NCBI GenBank assembly: GCA_028284765.1
Contig: JANQRA010000020.1
Location: 1-64,000, forward strand
DNA from: Acidimicrobiia bacterium
GTDB lineage: Bacteria > Actinomycetota > Acidimicrobiia > Spongiisociales > ZC4RG35
DNA length: 64,000 nt
Direction: 5' to 3'
Shown: one piece after another, positions 42,497 to 50,853 of the stretch
Numbering within the stretch: the stretch's first letter is position 1
Layout: each line of letters begins with the position of its first letter
Made by a program: the position numbers and the translations under genes
Notes under the pieces: model-generated
Databases searched by the model: none
What the model saw: the letters and a program-made list of their open reading frames with translations, nothing else
What the model was told of the DNA's origin: nothing

Positions 42497-43731
42497 TGCG
42501 GAACATCGACACAATCGAATCTGACCTGACGGCTCCAGACTTCGCGCGCCGGCAACACGAAACCTATCGGCGGCTGAGGGAAGCTTCTCCAGTGTTCTGG
42601 AGCAAGGCATCGGCCGGGTGGATAGTGACGACCTTCGACCTGGTCGACGAGGTTCTGACCGATCCGGCTCGGTTCACCAGCGTCGGCGCCGAACTGGCTC
42701 ACATTGACGCGGCTCCCGGCGAAACCGAAGAGGTGCGCACCCATTTCGCCTCTCCGCAACTCAACATATCCGATCCTCCGGACCACACCAGGATAAGACG
42801 GGCATTCGGCCGGTCCTTCCTTCCTCGAGAAGTGGCGGGCTATCGGGACAGCTTTCGATCGCTTGCAAGGGAACTCTTAGAGGGCTCGTCGTCAGAAGCT
42901 GAGTTCGACCTCGTCAATTCGTATGCCGAGCCTCTTCCCGTTCAAGTGGTGGCCGAAGTGATGGGTGTGCCCGGCTCGCTCCGCGATCTAGTTCCTGACG
43001 TGACCCTGGGACAAAGGCATTTCTTTGGAGAAAGCCCCCCGGGGGAAAGAGTCGTAGACGAATTCAGTGCAAGCCTCACCGAATGGCGAAATCAGCTGAG
43101 AGCCCTTCTCGCAGAGAGACTGAAGGACCCCAAAGGGGACGTCATCTCCCGCGCAGCACAGGCCGTAACTGATGGAAAGATCACGCTTGACGAAGCGATT
43201 GCCACATGTCTCCATCTGATCATTGCCGGCAACGGCACAACCACAGCCCTGATCAGCAACACCCTCCACCTCCTCCTGACTCACCGAGACCAACTCGAAA
43301 CTGTCGCAAGCGACCCCAACCTCATACCCAATGCGGTCGAGGAGAGCCTGCGCTTTGAGGCCCCACTTCCACGCGACAGGCGCATCGCCACCGTGGATAC
43401 AGAGCTAGGCGGACACCAAATCAAGGCTGGCGACCGGGTTTACGCCGTGCTGGCCTCCGCAAACCGAGATCCGGCGCAGTTCGATCGGCCTGACACCTTT
43501 GACGTGACCAGGGAGTTCACGGCGAACCAGCACGCTGCTTTCGGTCGTGGAATTCACTTCTGTTTGGGCGCACCGGTGGCCCGGCTCGAAACGCAGGTTG
43601 CGATCGAGGTTCTTCTGGAGGTTGTTCCCGACCTCGAGCTCGTTCCAGGCTTTGCTCCCGAATGGCACCGGATCACGACACACAGGGCTCTCGTTCGACT
43701 CCCAATCACGACCAACCTGGTCCCGGCATAG
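42496..43731 (+). CDS. Cytochrome P450
   Basis: 411 residues, the usual size of a soluble bacterial P450. The I-helix has LIIAGNGTTTALI (A-G-x-x-T oxygen-activating motif), the K-helix ExxR is in VEESLRFEAPLPRDR, and the heme loop FGRGIHFCLGAPVAR places the heme-thiolate cysteine at about residue 356. It inserts oxygen into an unknown small substrate using electrons from the ferredoxin encoded 10 bases downstream. A ferredoxin reductase is not seen in the window. The start overlaps the SDR stop by one base (TGATG). Confidence 0.95.
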   Translation: MRNIDTIESDLTAPDFARRQHETYRRLREASPVFWSKASAGWIVTTFDLVDEVLTDPARFTSVGAELAHIDAAPGETEEVRTHFASPQLNISDPPDHTRIRRAFGRSFLPREVAGYRDSFRSLARELLEGSSSEAEFDLVNSYAEPLPVQVVAEVMGVPGSLRDLVPDVTLGQRHFFGESPPGERVVDEFSASLTEWRNQLRALLAERLKDPKGDVISRAAQAVTDGKITLDEAIATCLHLIIAGNGTTTALISNTLHLLLTHRDQLETVASDPNLIPNAVEESLRFEAPLPRDRRIATVDTELGGHQIKAGDRVYAVLASANRDPAQFDRPDTFDVTREFTANQHAAFGRGIHFCLGAPVARLETQVAIEVLLEVVPDLELVPGFAPEWHRITTHRALVRLPITTNLVPA

Positions 43732-43741
43732 GAGCCGCTGA

Positions 43742-43945
43742 ATGAGGTTGGAAGTCACAAGCGAGTGCATGGGTGTTGCCAATTGTGTCGGGATAGCCCC
43801 GTTGCTGTTCAAACTCAACGAAGAAGGATTGTCATCAACCATGCCCGGTGAAGTGCCGGCGGTGCTCGTGGAGAAAGCCCAGCACGCGGTTGCCAGCTGC
43901 CCAACGAGGGCGATCGTCGCGATCGATGACAACAACGACGGTTAG
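43742..43945 (+). CDS. [3Fe-4S] ferredoxin, P450 electron donor
   Basis: 67 residues with C9-x5-C15 (CMGVANC) and C53 in ASCPTRAI. That is three cysteines, the pattern of the small [3Fe-4S] ferredoxins that serve actinobacterial P450s. The fourth position of 4Fe-4S relatives is a non-cysteine. The ribosome-binding site TAGGAG overlaps the P450 stop codon, which ties its synthesis to the P450. Its end overlaps the end of the convergent aminotransferase gene by 4 bases. Confidence 0.93.
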   Translation: MRLEVTSECMGVANCVGIAPLLFKLNEEGLSSTMPGEVPAVLVEKAQHAVASCPTRAIVAIDDNNDG

Positions 43946-44985
43946 CTAGCGGCTAATACAACGTCAGCGGCGTGTTCGACATCAGACATGTCGTTGTATA
44001 CGTAGAACGAGAATCGCGCGCGACCAGCACGTGCCGATACATGGATGCCCTCAGCGGCTAAGGCGGGCCCCGCTGAGGTCTCGATACTCACAATCGCGCT
44101 GTCTGCGGATTCAAGCCCCAGCATGCCTCTGAAAGCGTTGGCTAAGCCAACTGAGTGGGAGTTGGCAGATGACACCCCAATGGAGGCGATGACCTCCAGG
44201 GCCTCAACTGCACCCGAATATGAGAACCAAGCGGGGGACAAATCGAACCTTCTTGCGTCATCGGCGAGTCGAAGCGGTGGACCGTAGATCGACGACCAAG
44301 GGTCATGCCCTGCGTACCAATTGGGTGCGATCGGGCGCAGCCAATCAGAGGATGGCGAGACAGTCATGAAACCGGCCCCTCGGGGAGAGCACAGCCATTT
44401 GTATCCGTGAACGACGGTGACATCGAATCGCGAAGCCTCGACAGGCAACCACCCGCACGCCTGTGTGGTGTCTACGAAAGTCCGGAAACCAAGCTCTTCG
44501 GACATACCGGCTAGACGATCGAGATCGAAGACCCGTCCGTCGCTCGACTGAACTGCACTGACAGCTACAAGGTCAACGTCGGAATCAATCTGATCGAGCA
44601 TCTCAACGAGAGGGACGGTCACGACCTCCAGTCGCGGATCCTGCATGAACGGAAACAGAACTGAAGTGAACTCCTCCTCAGCGCAAAGCACCAGCGAACC
44701 CGCCGGGAGAGAAGCAGCGACAACGCCAGCGCCGACCGACGCCTGGCTAACGATGCCTACCGACTCAACTCCCACTTGAACCAAGTCCGCAATCAGCTCT
44801 CGGCAGCGATCGACCTCAGGGTCAAAATCCGCAGGCTTCACGCGTCCGGTCGTCCACTCATCAATCCGACGCTGGAGACGAGTGACAGCACTTCGCGGAG
44901 GTAACCCGATCGCAGCGGTGTCGAGATAGCCAGGGACCCGGGTCCACTCGACGTGTGCCTGACTCAATTCAAACATCTTGCTCAT
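43942..44985 (-). CDS. Class V aminotransferase-fold PLP enzyme
   Basis: 347 residues from ATG 44985; ATG 44976 is equally possible. PLP motifs are SQASVGAGVVAASLPAG (phosphate contacts), FVDTTQACGWLPVEA (the aspartate and the following position that stack on PLP) and the lysine in VVHGYKWLCSPRGAGFM. The family holds cysteine desulfurases, kynureninases, isopenicillin-N epimerase-like and serine-glyoxylate aminotransferases. No conserved cysteine of desulfurases is seen in the C-terminal half, so a kynureninase/epimerase-like role on amino acids is more likely. It is transcribed alone, back to back with transporter B, and the shared upstream region holds a large palindrome. Confidence 0.85.
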   Translation of the reverse strand: MSKMFELSQAHVEWTRVPGYLDTAAIGLPPRSAVTRLQRRIDEWTTGRVKPADFDPEVDRCRELIADLVQVGVESVGIVSQASVGAGVVAASLPAGSLVLCAEEEFTSVLFPFMQDPRLEVVTVPLVEMLDQIDSDVDLVAVSAVQSSDGRVFDLDRLAGMSEELGFRTFVDTTQACGWLPVEASRFDVTVVHGYKWLCSPRGAGFMTVSPSSDWLRPIAPNWYAGHDPWSSIYGPPLRLADDARRFDLSPAWFSYSGAVEALEVIASIGVSSANSHSVGLANAFRGMLGLESADSAIVSIETSAGPALAAEGIHVSARAGRARFSFYVYNDMSDVEHAADVVLAAS

Positions 44986-45044
44986 TCGACAATTGCGGAA
45001 ATACACTTGCACACTAGGCCCTCTGGCAATCGCTGGTGATCCGT

Positions 45045-45066
45045 ACTGCCGTATTGATACGGCAGT
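45045..45066. promoter_or_regulatory. 22-base perfect palindrome, operator for transporter B
   Basis: ACTGCCGTAT (45045-45054), a 2-base spacer TG, and ATACGGCAGT (45057-45066) form a perfect inverted repeat. It ends 59 bases before the transporter B binding-protein start and also lies 60 bases upstream of the divergent aminotransferase. Position and symmetry fit a dimeric repressor operator controlling both directions. The GntR-type protein at the end of the transporter B gene set is the nearest candidate regulator, although the sequence differs from the ATTGA-N3-TCAAT repeat upstream of that gene. Confidence 0.65.
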
Positions 45067-45125
45067 TGACGAGGAGGGGTCAGGTAGTGCATACTCGCCT
45101 TGTCACCTGAGTTTGGGAGCAATGT

Positions 45126-46772
45126 ATGAGTGACCGATTGAGTTCGTTGGCGAGGATCACACGCTTCAGAGGCGTTCTACTCCTTGCCCTGATAGCCGCG
45201 TTGGCACTGGTTGTCAGCGCTTGTTCGCCAGATGGAGCCGACGACTCCACCACCACTGCCGGCGAGGGGGCAACAACCACCGCTGGCGATAGTGGTGATG
45301 ACGGCGACGCGACCACGACCACAGCCGAGATGGTTGATGATGACGAGCCGGAGACGCTGATCATCGGGATGGGTTTCGCCATCCGGAACCTCTGGGCCAA
45401 TAGCTCCACGACCCAACAGGAGATCAACATCTCGGAACAGATCACCGAGAAGCTGATCGAGTTTGGCCCCGACGGCCAGTTTGAACCCCGACTCGCTGCG
45501 TCCTGGGAGCAAATCGACGACACGACACTCGAGCTGAAACTCCAAGAAGGCGTCACCTTCACCAACGGGGAGCCGTTCAACGCTGAGAGTGCCGCATTCA
45601 GCATCGACGTGATGCTCAACTCGTTCGCTTACGGAACCTTCACGTCCGCCGTGGCCGGCGCCGAAGTGGTCGATGAGTACACCCTGCACATCAAGACCGC
45701 CACTCCTACCGGCCTGCACATGCCAGCACTCGCAGTCGGCTCCTTCCAATACCCGATGGCGTACTTCGCCGAAGTAGGTGAGGAAGAGTTTGGAATGGCA
45801 CCAATCGGAACTGGTCCGTACATGCTCGAAGAGTGGATCGTTGGCGAGGAAGTCAGGCTGACTGTCAACCCCGACTACTGGTGGGGCACACCAGATATTG
45901 AGAACGTGACATTCCGAGCCATTCCTGAGGAGGCGTCCAGGCTGGCAGCTCTCGAGACCGGAGAGATTGGCTTGCTGCTCGATCTTCCTCTCGATTCCGC
46001 AAGCCGTATCGAAGACAATCCGGATCTCCAGGTCATTGGCCGACCAGGCAACCGCCTATACGGCCTGACACTGAGCACCCTTTCGGATACACCTCTGGTT
46101 GAGCCTGAGGTTCGCCAAGCAATCAAGTACGCGATCGATATCCAAGAGATCATCGACGGACCGCTTCAGGGCCGTGCAGTTGCACTGCAGGACCAGCGGA
46201 TGACGTCGGCCTACTTCGGTTTCGATCCGACTCGTGAGGCGATTGAATACAACCCCGATCTGGCTCGTCAGATGCTGGCCGACGCTGGCTACCCCGACGG
46301 GTTCGAGGTCACGTTCAAGTATCCGTCAGGTCGGTACACCAAAGACGCGGAAGTCGGACAGGTGATCGCAGCACAGCTCGCTGAGGTTGGCATCGATGTC
46401 ACCCAGGAGGTGCTGGAGCCCGGAACATTCCTGGACCAGCTGAACGCCCTGGAACTCAACGACCTGTTCTTCAGTGGAACGTTGCCGCCACCCGATGCAC
46501 ACTTCGTCTACTTCCAGAACGAGTGTGAGTGGCGCTACGCGTACTACTGCCGTGAGGACGTTGACCAGTTGATCGTGGACGGCACTCAGACGGTCGATAC
46601 CGACGAGCGCCAAGCGATCTACGATCAAATCCGTGCCATCTTCGACGAAGATCCGCCACAGGTGAACCTGTATGTCACCGAGGATCTCTACGGGGCAACA
46701 ACGGCACTGAGTGGATTCACCCCTTGGGGAAGCCAGTTCACAGACGTCCGAAACTTCACCCTGGACGGATAA
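45126..46772 (+). CDS. Peptide ABC transporter B, substrate-binding lipoprotein
   Basis: 548 residues with GGGAG upstream of ATG 45126. The signal peptide ends at lipobox VVSAC, followed by a Thr/Asp/Gly linker to about residue 70. The SBP family 5 fold shows LAASWEQIDDTTLELKLQEG, EPFNAESAAFSIDVML, GTGPYMLEEWIVGEEVRLTV and QAIKYAIDIQEIIDGPLQG. It binds the external peptide or peptide-like substrate and delivers it to the permeases at 49.9-51.7 kb. A strong hairpin follows the stop. It heads the operon; the palindromic operator is just upstream. Confidence 0.94.
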   Translation: MSDRLSSLARITRFRGVLLLALIAALALVVSACSPDGADDSTTTAGEGATTTAGDSGDDGDATTTTAEMVDDDEPETLIIGMGFAIRNLWANSSTTQQEINISEQITEKLIEFGPDGQFEPRLAASWEQIDDTTLELKLQEGVTFTNGEPFNAESAAFSIDVMLNSFAYGTFTSAVAGAEVVDEYTLHIKTATPTGLHMPALAVGSFQYPMAYFAEVGEEEFGMAPIGTGPYMLEEWIVGEEVRLTVNPDYWWGTPDIENVTFRAIPEEASRLAALETGEIGLLLDLPLDSASRIEDNPDLQVIGRPGNRLYGLTLSTLSDTPLVEPEVRQAIKYAIDIQEIIDGPLQGRAVALQDQRMTSAYFGFDPTREAIEYNPDLARQMLADAGYPDGFEVTFKYPSGRYTKDAEVGQVIAAQLAEVGIDVTQEVLEPGTFLDQLNALELNDLFFSGTLPPPDAHFVYFQNECEWRYAYYCREDVDQLIVDGTQTVDTDERQAIYDQIRAIFDEDPPQVNLYVTEDLYGATTALSGFTPWGSQFTDVRNFTLDG

Positions 46773-46786
46773 GCAGATCAAACATC

Positions 46787-46822
46787 ATGGCGGGGCCTCC
46801 GATCGAGGAGGTTCCCCGCCAT
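46787..46822 (+). terminator. Intercistronic hairpin after the transporter B binding-protein gene
   Basis: ATGGCGGGG (46787-46795) pairs perfectly with CCCCGCCAT (46814-46822). Inside, CCTCC pairs with GGAGG across a short loop, so the stem is about 14 base pairs with small interruptions. It begins 14 bases after the stop and ends 20 bases before the TTG start of the ATPase gene. There is no U-run; it probably attenuates transcription or protects the binding-protein mRNA. Confidence 0.7.
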
Positions 46823-46842
46823 GAGATCACTGAAAGGCAACT

Positions 46843-47853
46843 TTGACTCCGCTCTTGAGCGTTCAGAACTTGACGACCGAGTTCACGGTTGAGAGCGGAG
46901 TTCTTCGTGCAGTCGACAGCGTCTCCTTTGATCTCCATGCCGGCGAAGTCTTAGGTGTTGTCGGCGAGTCAGGTTCCGGAAAGTCGGCGACAGTGCTCTC
47001 AGCCCTAAGACTGATTCCGCAACCGCCGGCAGTCATCCGGGGTGGAGAGGTCTGGTTCAACGGACGCGACCTCCTCCAATTGAGCGAACGGGAGCTGAAG
47101 CGGGTTCGGGGTCGGGACATCAGCATGATCTTCCAGGACCCGATGACCTCGCTGAATCCTGTCCTGACCATCGGCCAACAGATCGCCGAGGTCCTCGAGG
47201 CACACGACCGCGATCTGTCCGGACGCGAGGTCGTAGAGAGATCTGTCGAACTCCTCGACTCGGTCGGTGTCCCCGATGCAAGAAACCGGCTCAAGCAATA
47301 CCCCCACGAGTTCTCGGGAGGGATGAGACAACGAGCAATGATCGCCATCGCAATGGCCAACACCCCCTCGGTCCTCATCGCTGATGAGCCGACTACGGCC
47401 CTCGATGTGACGATTCAGGCACAAGTATTGAGTGTTCTCGAGAAGTCGAGAACCGAGTCCGGCGCGGCCACCATCCTCATTACCCACGACCTCGGCCTGA
47501 TCGCCGAGATGGCGGACCGGGTGGTGGTGATGTACGCCGGACGCGTTGTGGAAAGCGGACCGACCGACGAGATCTTCAACTCGCCCAAGCACCCGTACAC
47601 CGTTGGTCTTCTCGGGTCGCTACCCAAACTCGAGGGTGAGATACAGCGCCTGGTGTCGATCGACGGTTCACCGCCAGACCTGATTGCACTAGGCCCTGGT
47701 TGTCCGTTCTACGTTCGCTGCGAGCTGGCCGGGACGCGATCTTTGTGTTCCTCCGAACGTCCATCGCTCGAAGTCGCCTCGTCGAACCATCTCTCTGCTT
47801 GCCACTTCCACGACGAGGTCGAAAGCTTCGCCCAGAGAGCAGGTGTCCTGTGA
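46843..47853 (+). CDS. Peptide ABC transporter B, DppD-like ATPase
   Basis: 336 residues from a TTG start with AAAGG upstream. Walker A GESGSGKSATV, the Q-loop region DISMIFQDPMTSLNP, signature FSGGMRQRAMIAIAMA, Walker B VLIADEPTTALD, and the C-terminal oligopeptide domain with CPFYVRCELAGTRSLC. It energises the importer as a heterodimer with the DppF-like protein, whose GTG start overlaps this stop (GTGA). Confidence 0.94.
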   Translation: MTPLLSVQNLTTEFTVESGVLRAVDSVSFDLHAGEVLGVVGESGSGKSATVLSALRLIPQPPAVIRGGEVWFNGRDLLQLSERELKRVRGRDISMIFQDPMTSLNPVLTIGQQIAEVLEAHDRDLSGREVVERSVELLDSVGVPDARNRLKQYPHEFSGGMRQRAMIAIAMANTPSVLIADEPTTALDVTIQAQVLSVLEKSRTESGAATILITHDLGLIAEMADRVVVMYAGRVVESGPTDEIFNSPKHPYTVGLLGSLPKLEGEIQRLVSIDGSPPDLIALGPGCPFYVRCELAGTRSLCSSERPSLEVASSNHLSACHFHDEVESFAQRAGVL

Positions 47854-48875
47854 GCAACCAGGCACTGCTCACCGTCACAGATCTCGAGAAGCACTTCGAG
47901 CAATCAAAGGGTGCCTTCTCGGGTCCGTCTTCGCCCATTCGTGCTGTCGATGGCGTCAGCTTCGAGATCGGCAAGTCGACGACGCTGGGATTAGTTGGCG
48001 AGTCGGGAAGCGGCAAAACGACCACAGGACGGCTAATCACAAGATTGCTCGAGCCAAGTGCTGGCTCGATCGTGTTCGACGGAGCCGACATCACAGAACT
48101 CTCCAGAACTGAGCTCCGACCGATTCGCCGAAAAATGCAGATCGTCTTCCAAGACCCCTTCGCCTCCCTCGATCCAAGAATGAAGGTGAGACAGATCGTC
48201 GAGGAGCCGGTCCGATACAGCACAGACGTGGGCAGCAACGAGAGGCGCTCGCGAGTTATGGAAACGCTCGAGGTTGTTGGACTCAACCCGGACCATGCCG
48301 AGCGCTATCCACACGAGTTCTCCGGTGGTCAACGCCAGCGCATCGGGATTGCACGAGCCCTAATCGTTCGACCTGATCTTCTGATACTCGATGAGCCGGT
48401 GTCTGCGTTGGATGTCTCTATTCAGGCACAAATCGTGAACCTCCTCGAAGATCTGCAGGAGGAGTTCGGGCTGTCATATCTGTTGATCGCTCACGACCTT
48501 TCAGTTGTCCGCCAGATCTGCGATGAAGTCGCGGTGATGTATCTCGGCAAGATCGTTGAGTTCGGTACTCGAGACGAGGTGTACGAGTCTCCAACGCATC
48601 CCTATACCCGAGCTCTTCTGTCAGCAGTCCCCATTTCGAACCCTCGACTTAGGGGGACAAGGGACCGAATCGTGCTCAAGGGGGACATACCCGATCCGGC
48701 CAACAAGCCAAGCGGCTGCGACTTCCACACCCGCTGCTACATGGCCGCAGACGTCTGTCGCTCCGACCCGCCCGAGCTTGAGGATTCCACCAGTGAAGGA
48801 CACCTCGTCTCATGTCACTTCGCGGAAACGATCGTGAAAGAAAACAACCAAGACACGAAAGGAAAAGACAAATGA
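47850..48875 (+). CDS. Peptide ABC transporter B, DppF-like ATPase
   Basis: 341 residues from GTG 47850, chosen for the overlap with the dppD-like stop; a longer reading frame upstream runs inside that gene and is not used. Motifs: GESGSGKTTTGRLI, QIVFQDPFASLDPRM, FSGGQRQRIGIARALI, LLILDEPVSALD, and CDFHTRCYMAADVC in the C-terminal domain. It is the second ATP-binding subunit of transporter B. The stop overlaps the dipeptidase-like gene start as ATGA. Confidence 0.94.
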   Translation: MSNQALLTVTDLEKHFEQSKGAFSGPSSPIRAVDGVSFEIGKSTTLGLVGESGSGKTTTGRLITRLLEPSAGSIVFDGADITELSRTELRPIRRKMQIVFQDPFASLDPRMKVRQIVEEPVRYSTDVGSNERRSRVMETLEVVGLNPDHAERYPHEFSGGQRQRIGIARALIVRPDLLILDEPVSALDVSIQAQIVNLLEDLQEEFGLSYLLIAHDLSVVRQICDEVAVMYLGKIVEFGTRDEVYESPTHPYTRALLSAVPISNPRLRGTRDRIVLKGDIPDPANKPSGCDFHTRCYMAADVCRSDPPELEDSTSEGHLVSCHFAETIVKENNQDTKGKDK

Positions 48876-49909
48876 CCTACTCAAGACCCGTTAGCGATGA
48901 GGCCCTAGCCCTACACCATGACTCGATCGTCATAGATGCGACATCGTTCTTCTGCGAGGGCCACACCGAGCTCTTGAGCACAGCGGGCGTCACAGCCCTC
49001 AACATGACGGTCCCTGACATCGAAGACGACGTCGGTGAGGCCACCAAGTCGATCGCGGAGCACTACGCCCTCATCAACTCGGACGAGAAGCTCGACTTTG
49101 CCTTCACCACCGATGACATACGCGCCAGCAAGAAGAACGGAAACGTCGGGCTGATCATCGGGGCGCAAAACGCCCGACACATGGCGTCAAAGCCGTATCT
49201 GGTCGAGCTCTTCTATCGGATGGGTATGCGCGTGAGCCAGATCGCTTACAACGACCGGAACTTCGCCGCCGACGGATCGGCCACGGGTGCCGATGCCGGC
49301 CTCAGCAACGAAGGTCGGGTCCTAATCGACGAGATGAACCGGCTCGGCATGGTGCTGGATATAAGCCACGTCGGAGCGCGTTCGGCAGCTGAAGCAGTTG
49401 CTCACTCGAACAAGCCATCGGTTGCATCACATGCCAACCCGTACGAGGTGGGCGCCAAGGTTCCGCGAAACCTCAGTGACGACCTGATGAAGGCGATTGC
49501 AGATGGCGGAGGAGTCATTGGGCTCTCACCCTTCCCCTCCCTCGTCTGGCAAGGAGGAGACACTCCACCAAATGTCGAGGAGTACTTCGACATCATGGAC
49601 TATGCCGTCAATCTCGTCGGTGAAGACCACATCGGAATCGGCACCGACAAAGAGGCGACTTCAGGGGCCTATCCGAGGGAGGTGCGAATCAGGCTGCGCA
49701 GGCGATTCGCGTTCTCGACAACCTCTCCCCAGGGGTCTCTCCGAGACAAGTTCCCGGACGGGTTGCTCCCGGTCCTGGATGGCTTCGCGAGCCTCGCCGA
49801 CTTCCCGGTTCTAACGCAAGGAATGATGAACATGGGTTACTCCAGCGAACGGATCCAGAAGATCCTGGGCCTCAACTTCATGCGAGTGTTCGAGGACAAC
49901 TGGACGTAG
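48872..49909 (+). CDS. M19 (membrane dipeptidase) family protein with altered metal site
   Basis: 345 residues from ATG 48872. The family fold is clear: RMGMRVSQIAYNDRNFAADG, VLDISHVGARSAAEAVA (H166), SVASHANPYEV (H187), PRNLSDDLMKAIADGGGVIG and HIGIGTDKEA. The first metal pair H-x-D, expected in an IDGHND-type motif near residue 22, is replaced by IDATSFF. The bridging glutamate is replaced by Q99 (GAQNA). Similar substitutions occur in a divergent M19 subgroup of catabolic loci. It may use one metal ion or have a different substrate than dipeptides. It sits between the ATPase and permease genes of transporter B, so its substrate is probably what the transporter imports. No signal peptide. 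Confidence 0.85.
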   Translation: MTYSRPVSDEALALHHDSIVIDATSFFCEGHTELLSTAGVTALNMTVPDIEDDVGEATKSIAEHYALINSDEKLDFAFTTDDIRASKKNGNVGLIIGAQNARHMASKPYLVELFYRMGMRVSQIAYNDRNFAADGSATGADAGLSNEGRVLIDEMNRLGMVLDISHVGARSAAEAVAHSNKPSVASHANPYEVGAKVPRNLSDDLMKAIADGGGVIGLSPFPSLVWQGGDTPPNVEEYFDIMDYAVNLVGEDHIGIGTDKEATSGAYPREVRIRLRRRFAFSTTSPQGSLRDKFPDGLLPVLDGFASLADFPVLTQGMMNMGYSSERIQKILGLNFMRVFEDNWT

Positions 49910-49935
49910 GTGAAGGTCGACCAACGGCTTAGGCG

Positions 49936-50853
49936 ATGACACGTTTCGTCCTCCGACGGATCGTCCAAACGATCCCGACTCTGATCGGGATCTCCATTGC
50001 CGCGTTCCTGCTGGTGAGGCTGACAGGCGACCCCGCTGCGTTGATGTTGCCACCCGAGGCGACTCAGGAGGCCATTGACGCGTTCAACGAGAAGTTCGGG
50101 TTAGACCAATCGCTACCCGTTCAGTATTGGAAGTTCATGTCGGCGGTGCTGACAGGAGATCTGGGGACATCCATACGGTTCAACATTCCCGTTTGGGATC
50201 TGTTCGTCGAACGCATGCCAGCAACGGTGGAGCTTGCAGCGGCCTCAATGAGCATTGCCCTACTCGTCGGGCTGCCCGCCGGGATCATCGCCGGACTCAA
50301 GAACAGATCTTGGATGGATGCTGTCATCCGATTCTTCGCTTTCTTGGGTCAGGCAGTTCCTGGGTTCTATCTCGGCCTGATGCTGATAGTCATCTTCGCT
50401 GTCCAACTGCGCTGGCTACCTACTGGCGGGCGCGGTACCTGGCAACAGCTGATACTCCCAGCGATCACACTTGCGGCCTACCTGATTGCACTCCTCGTCA
50501 GGTTCACTCGAGGTGCTGTTCTCGACACGAAACGCCAACTTCACATCACGACAGCAAGGTCGAAAGGGCTGTCGTCATGGCTGATTCTCCGAAGCCACAT
50601 ACTCAAGAACTCGATGATCCCGATCATCACGATCATCGGTCTGCAGGTGGGGGCTGTTCTGAGCGGAACCGTAGTGACCGAGGTTGTCTTCAACTGGCCG
50701 GGTATTGGTCGGATGATGGTCGATGCCATCTACACCCGTGACTTCCCCGTCGTGCAAGCGATGGTGATGATCGTGGCGGTCATCTTCATCGTGGTGAACC
50801 TGATCGTCGATATCGCCTACTCGTTCTTCGATCCTCGGATCAGGAGGGATTGA
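49936..50853 (+). CDS. Peptide ABC transporter B, DppB-like permease
   Basis: 305 residues. N-terminal FVLRRIVQTIPTLIGISIAAF and LLVRLTGDPAALMLPPEATQ are typical of DppB. FGLDQSLPVQYWKFMSAVLTGDLG in pieces, the EAA loop TARSKGLSSWLILRSHILKN, and the end SFFDPRIRRD follow. Six membrane segments. It forms the channel with the DppC-like protein; the stop (TGA) and the next GTG overlap or abut (GTG at 50854). It lies 26 bases after the M19 gene. Confidence 0.94.
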   Translation: MTRFVLRRIVQTIPTLIGISIAAFLLVRLTGDPAALMLPPEATQEAIDAFNEKFGLDQSLPVQYWKFMSAVLTGDLGTSIRFNIPVWDLFVERMPATVELAAASMSIALLVGLPAGIIAGLKNRSWMDAVIRFFAFLGQAVPGFYLGLMLIVIFAVQLRWLPTGGRGTWQQLILPAITLAAYLIALLVRFTRGAVLDTKRQLHITTARSKGLSSWLILRSHILKNSMIPIITIIGLQVGAVLSGTVVTEVVFNWPGIGRMMVDAIYTRDFPVVQAMVMIVAVIFIVVNLIVDIAYSFFDPRIRRD

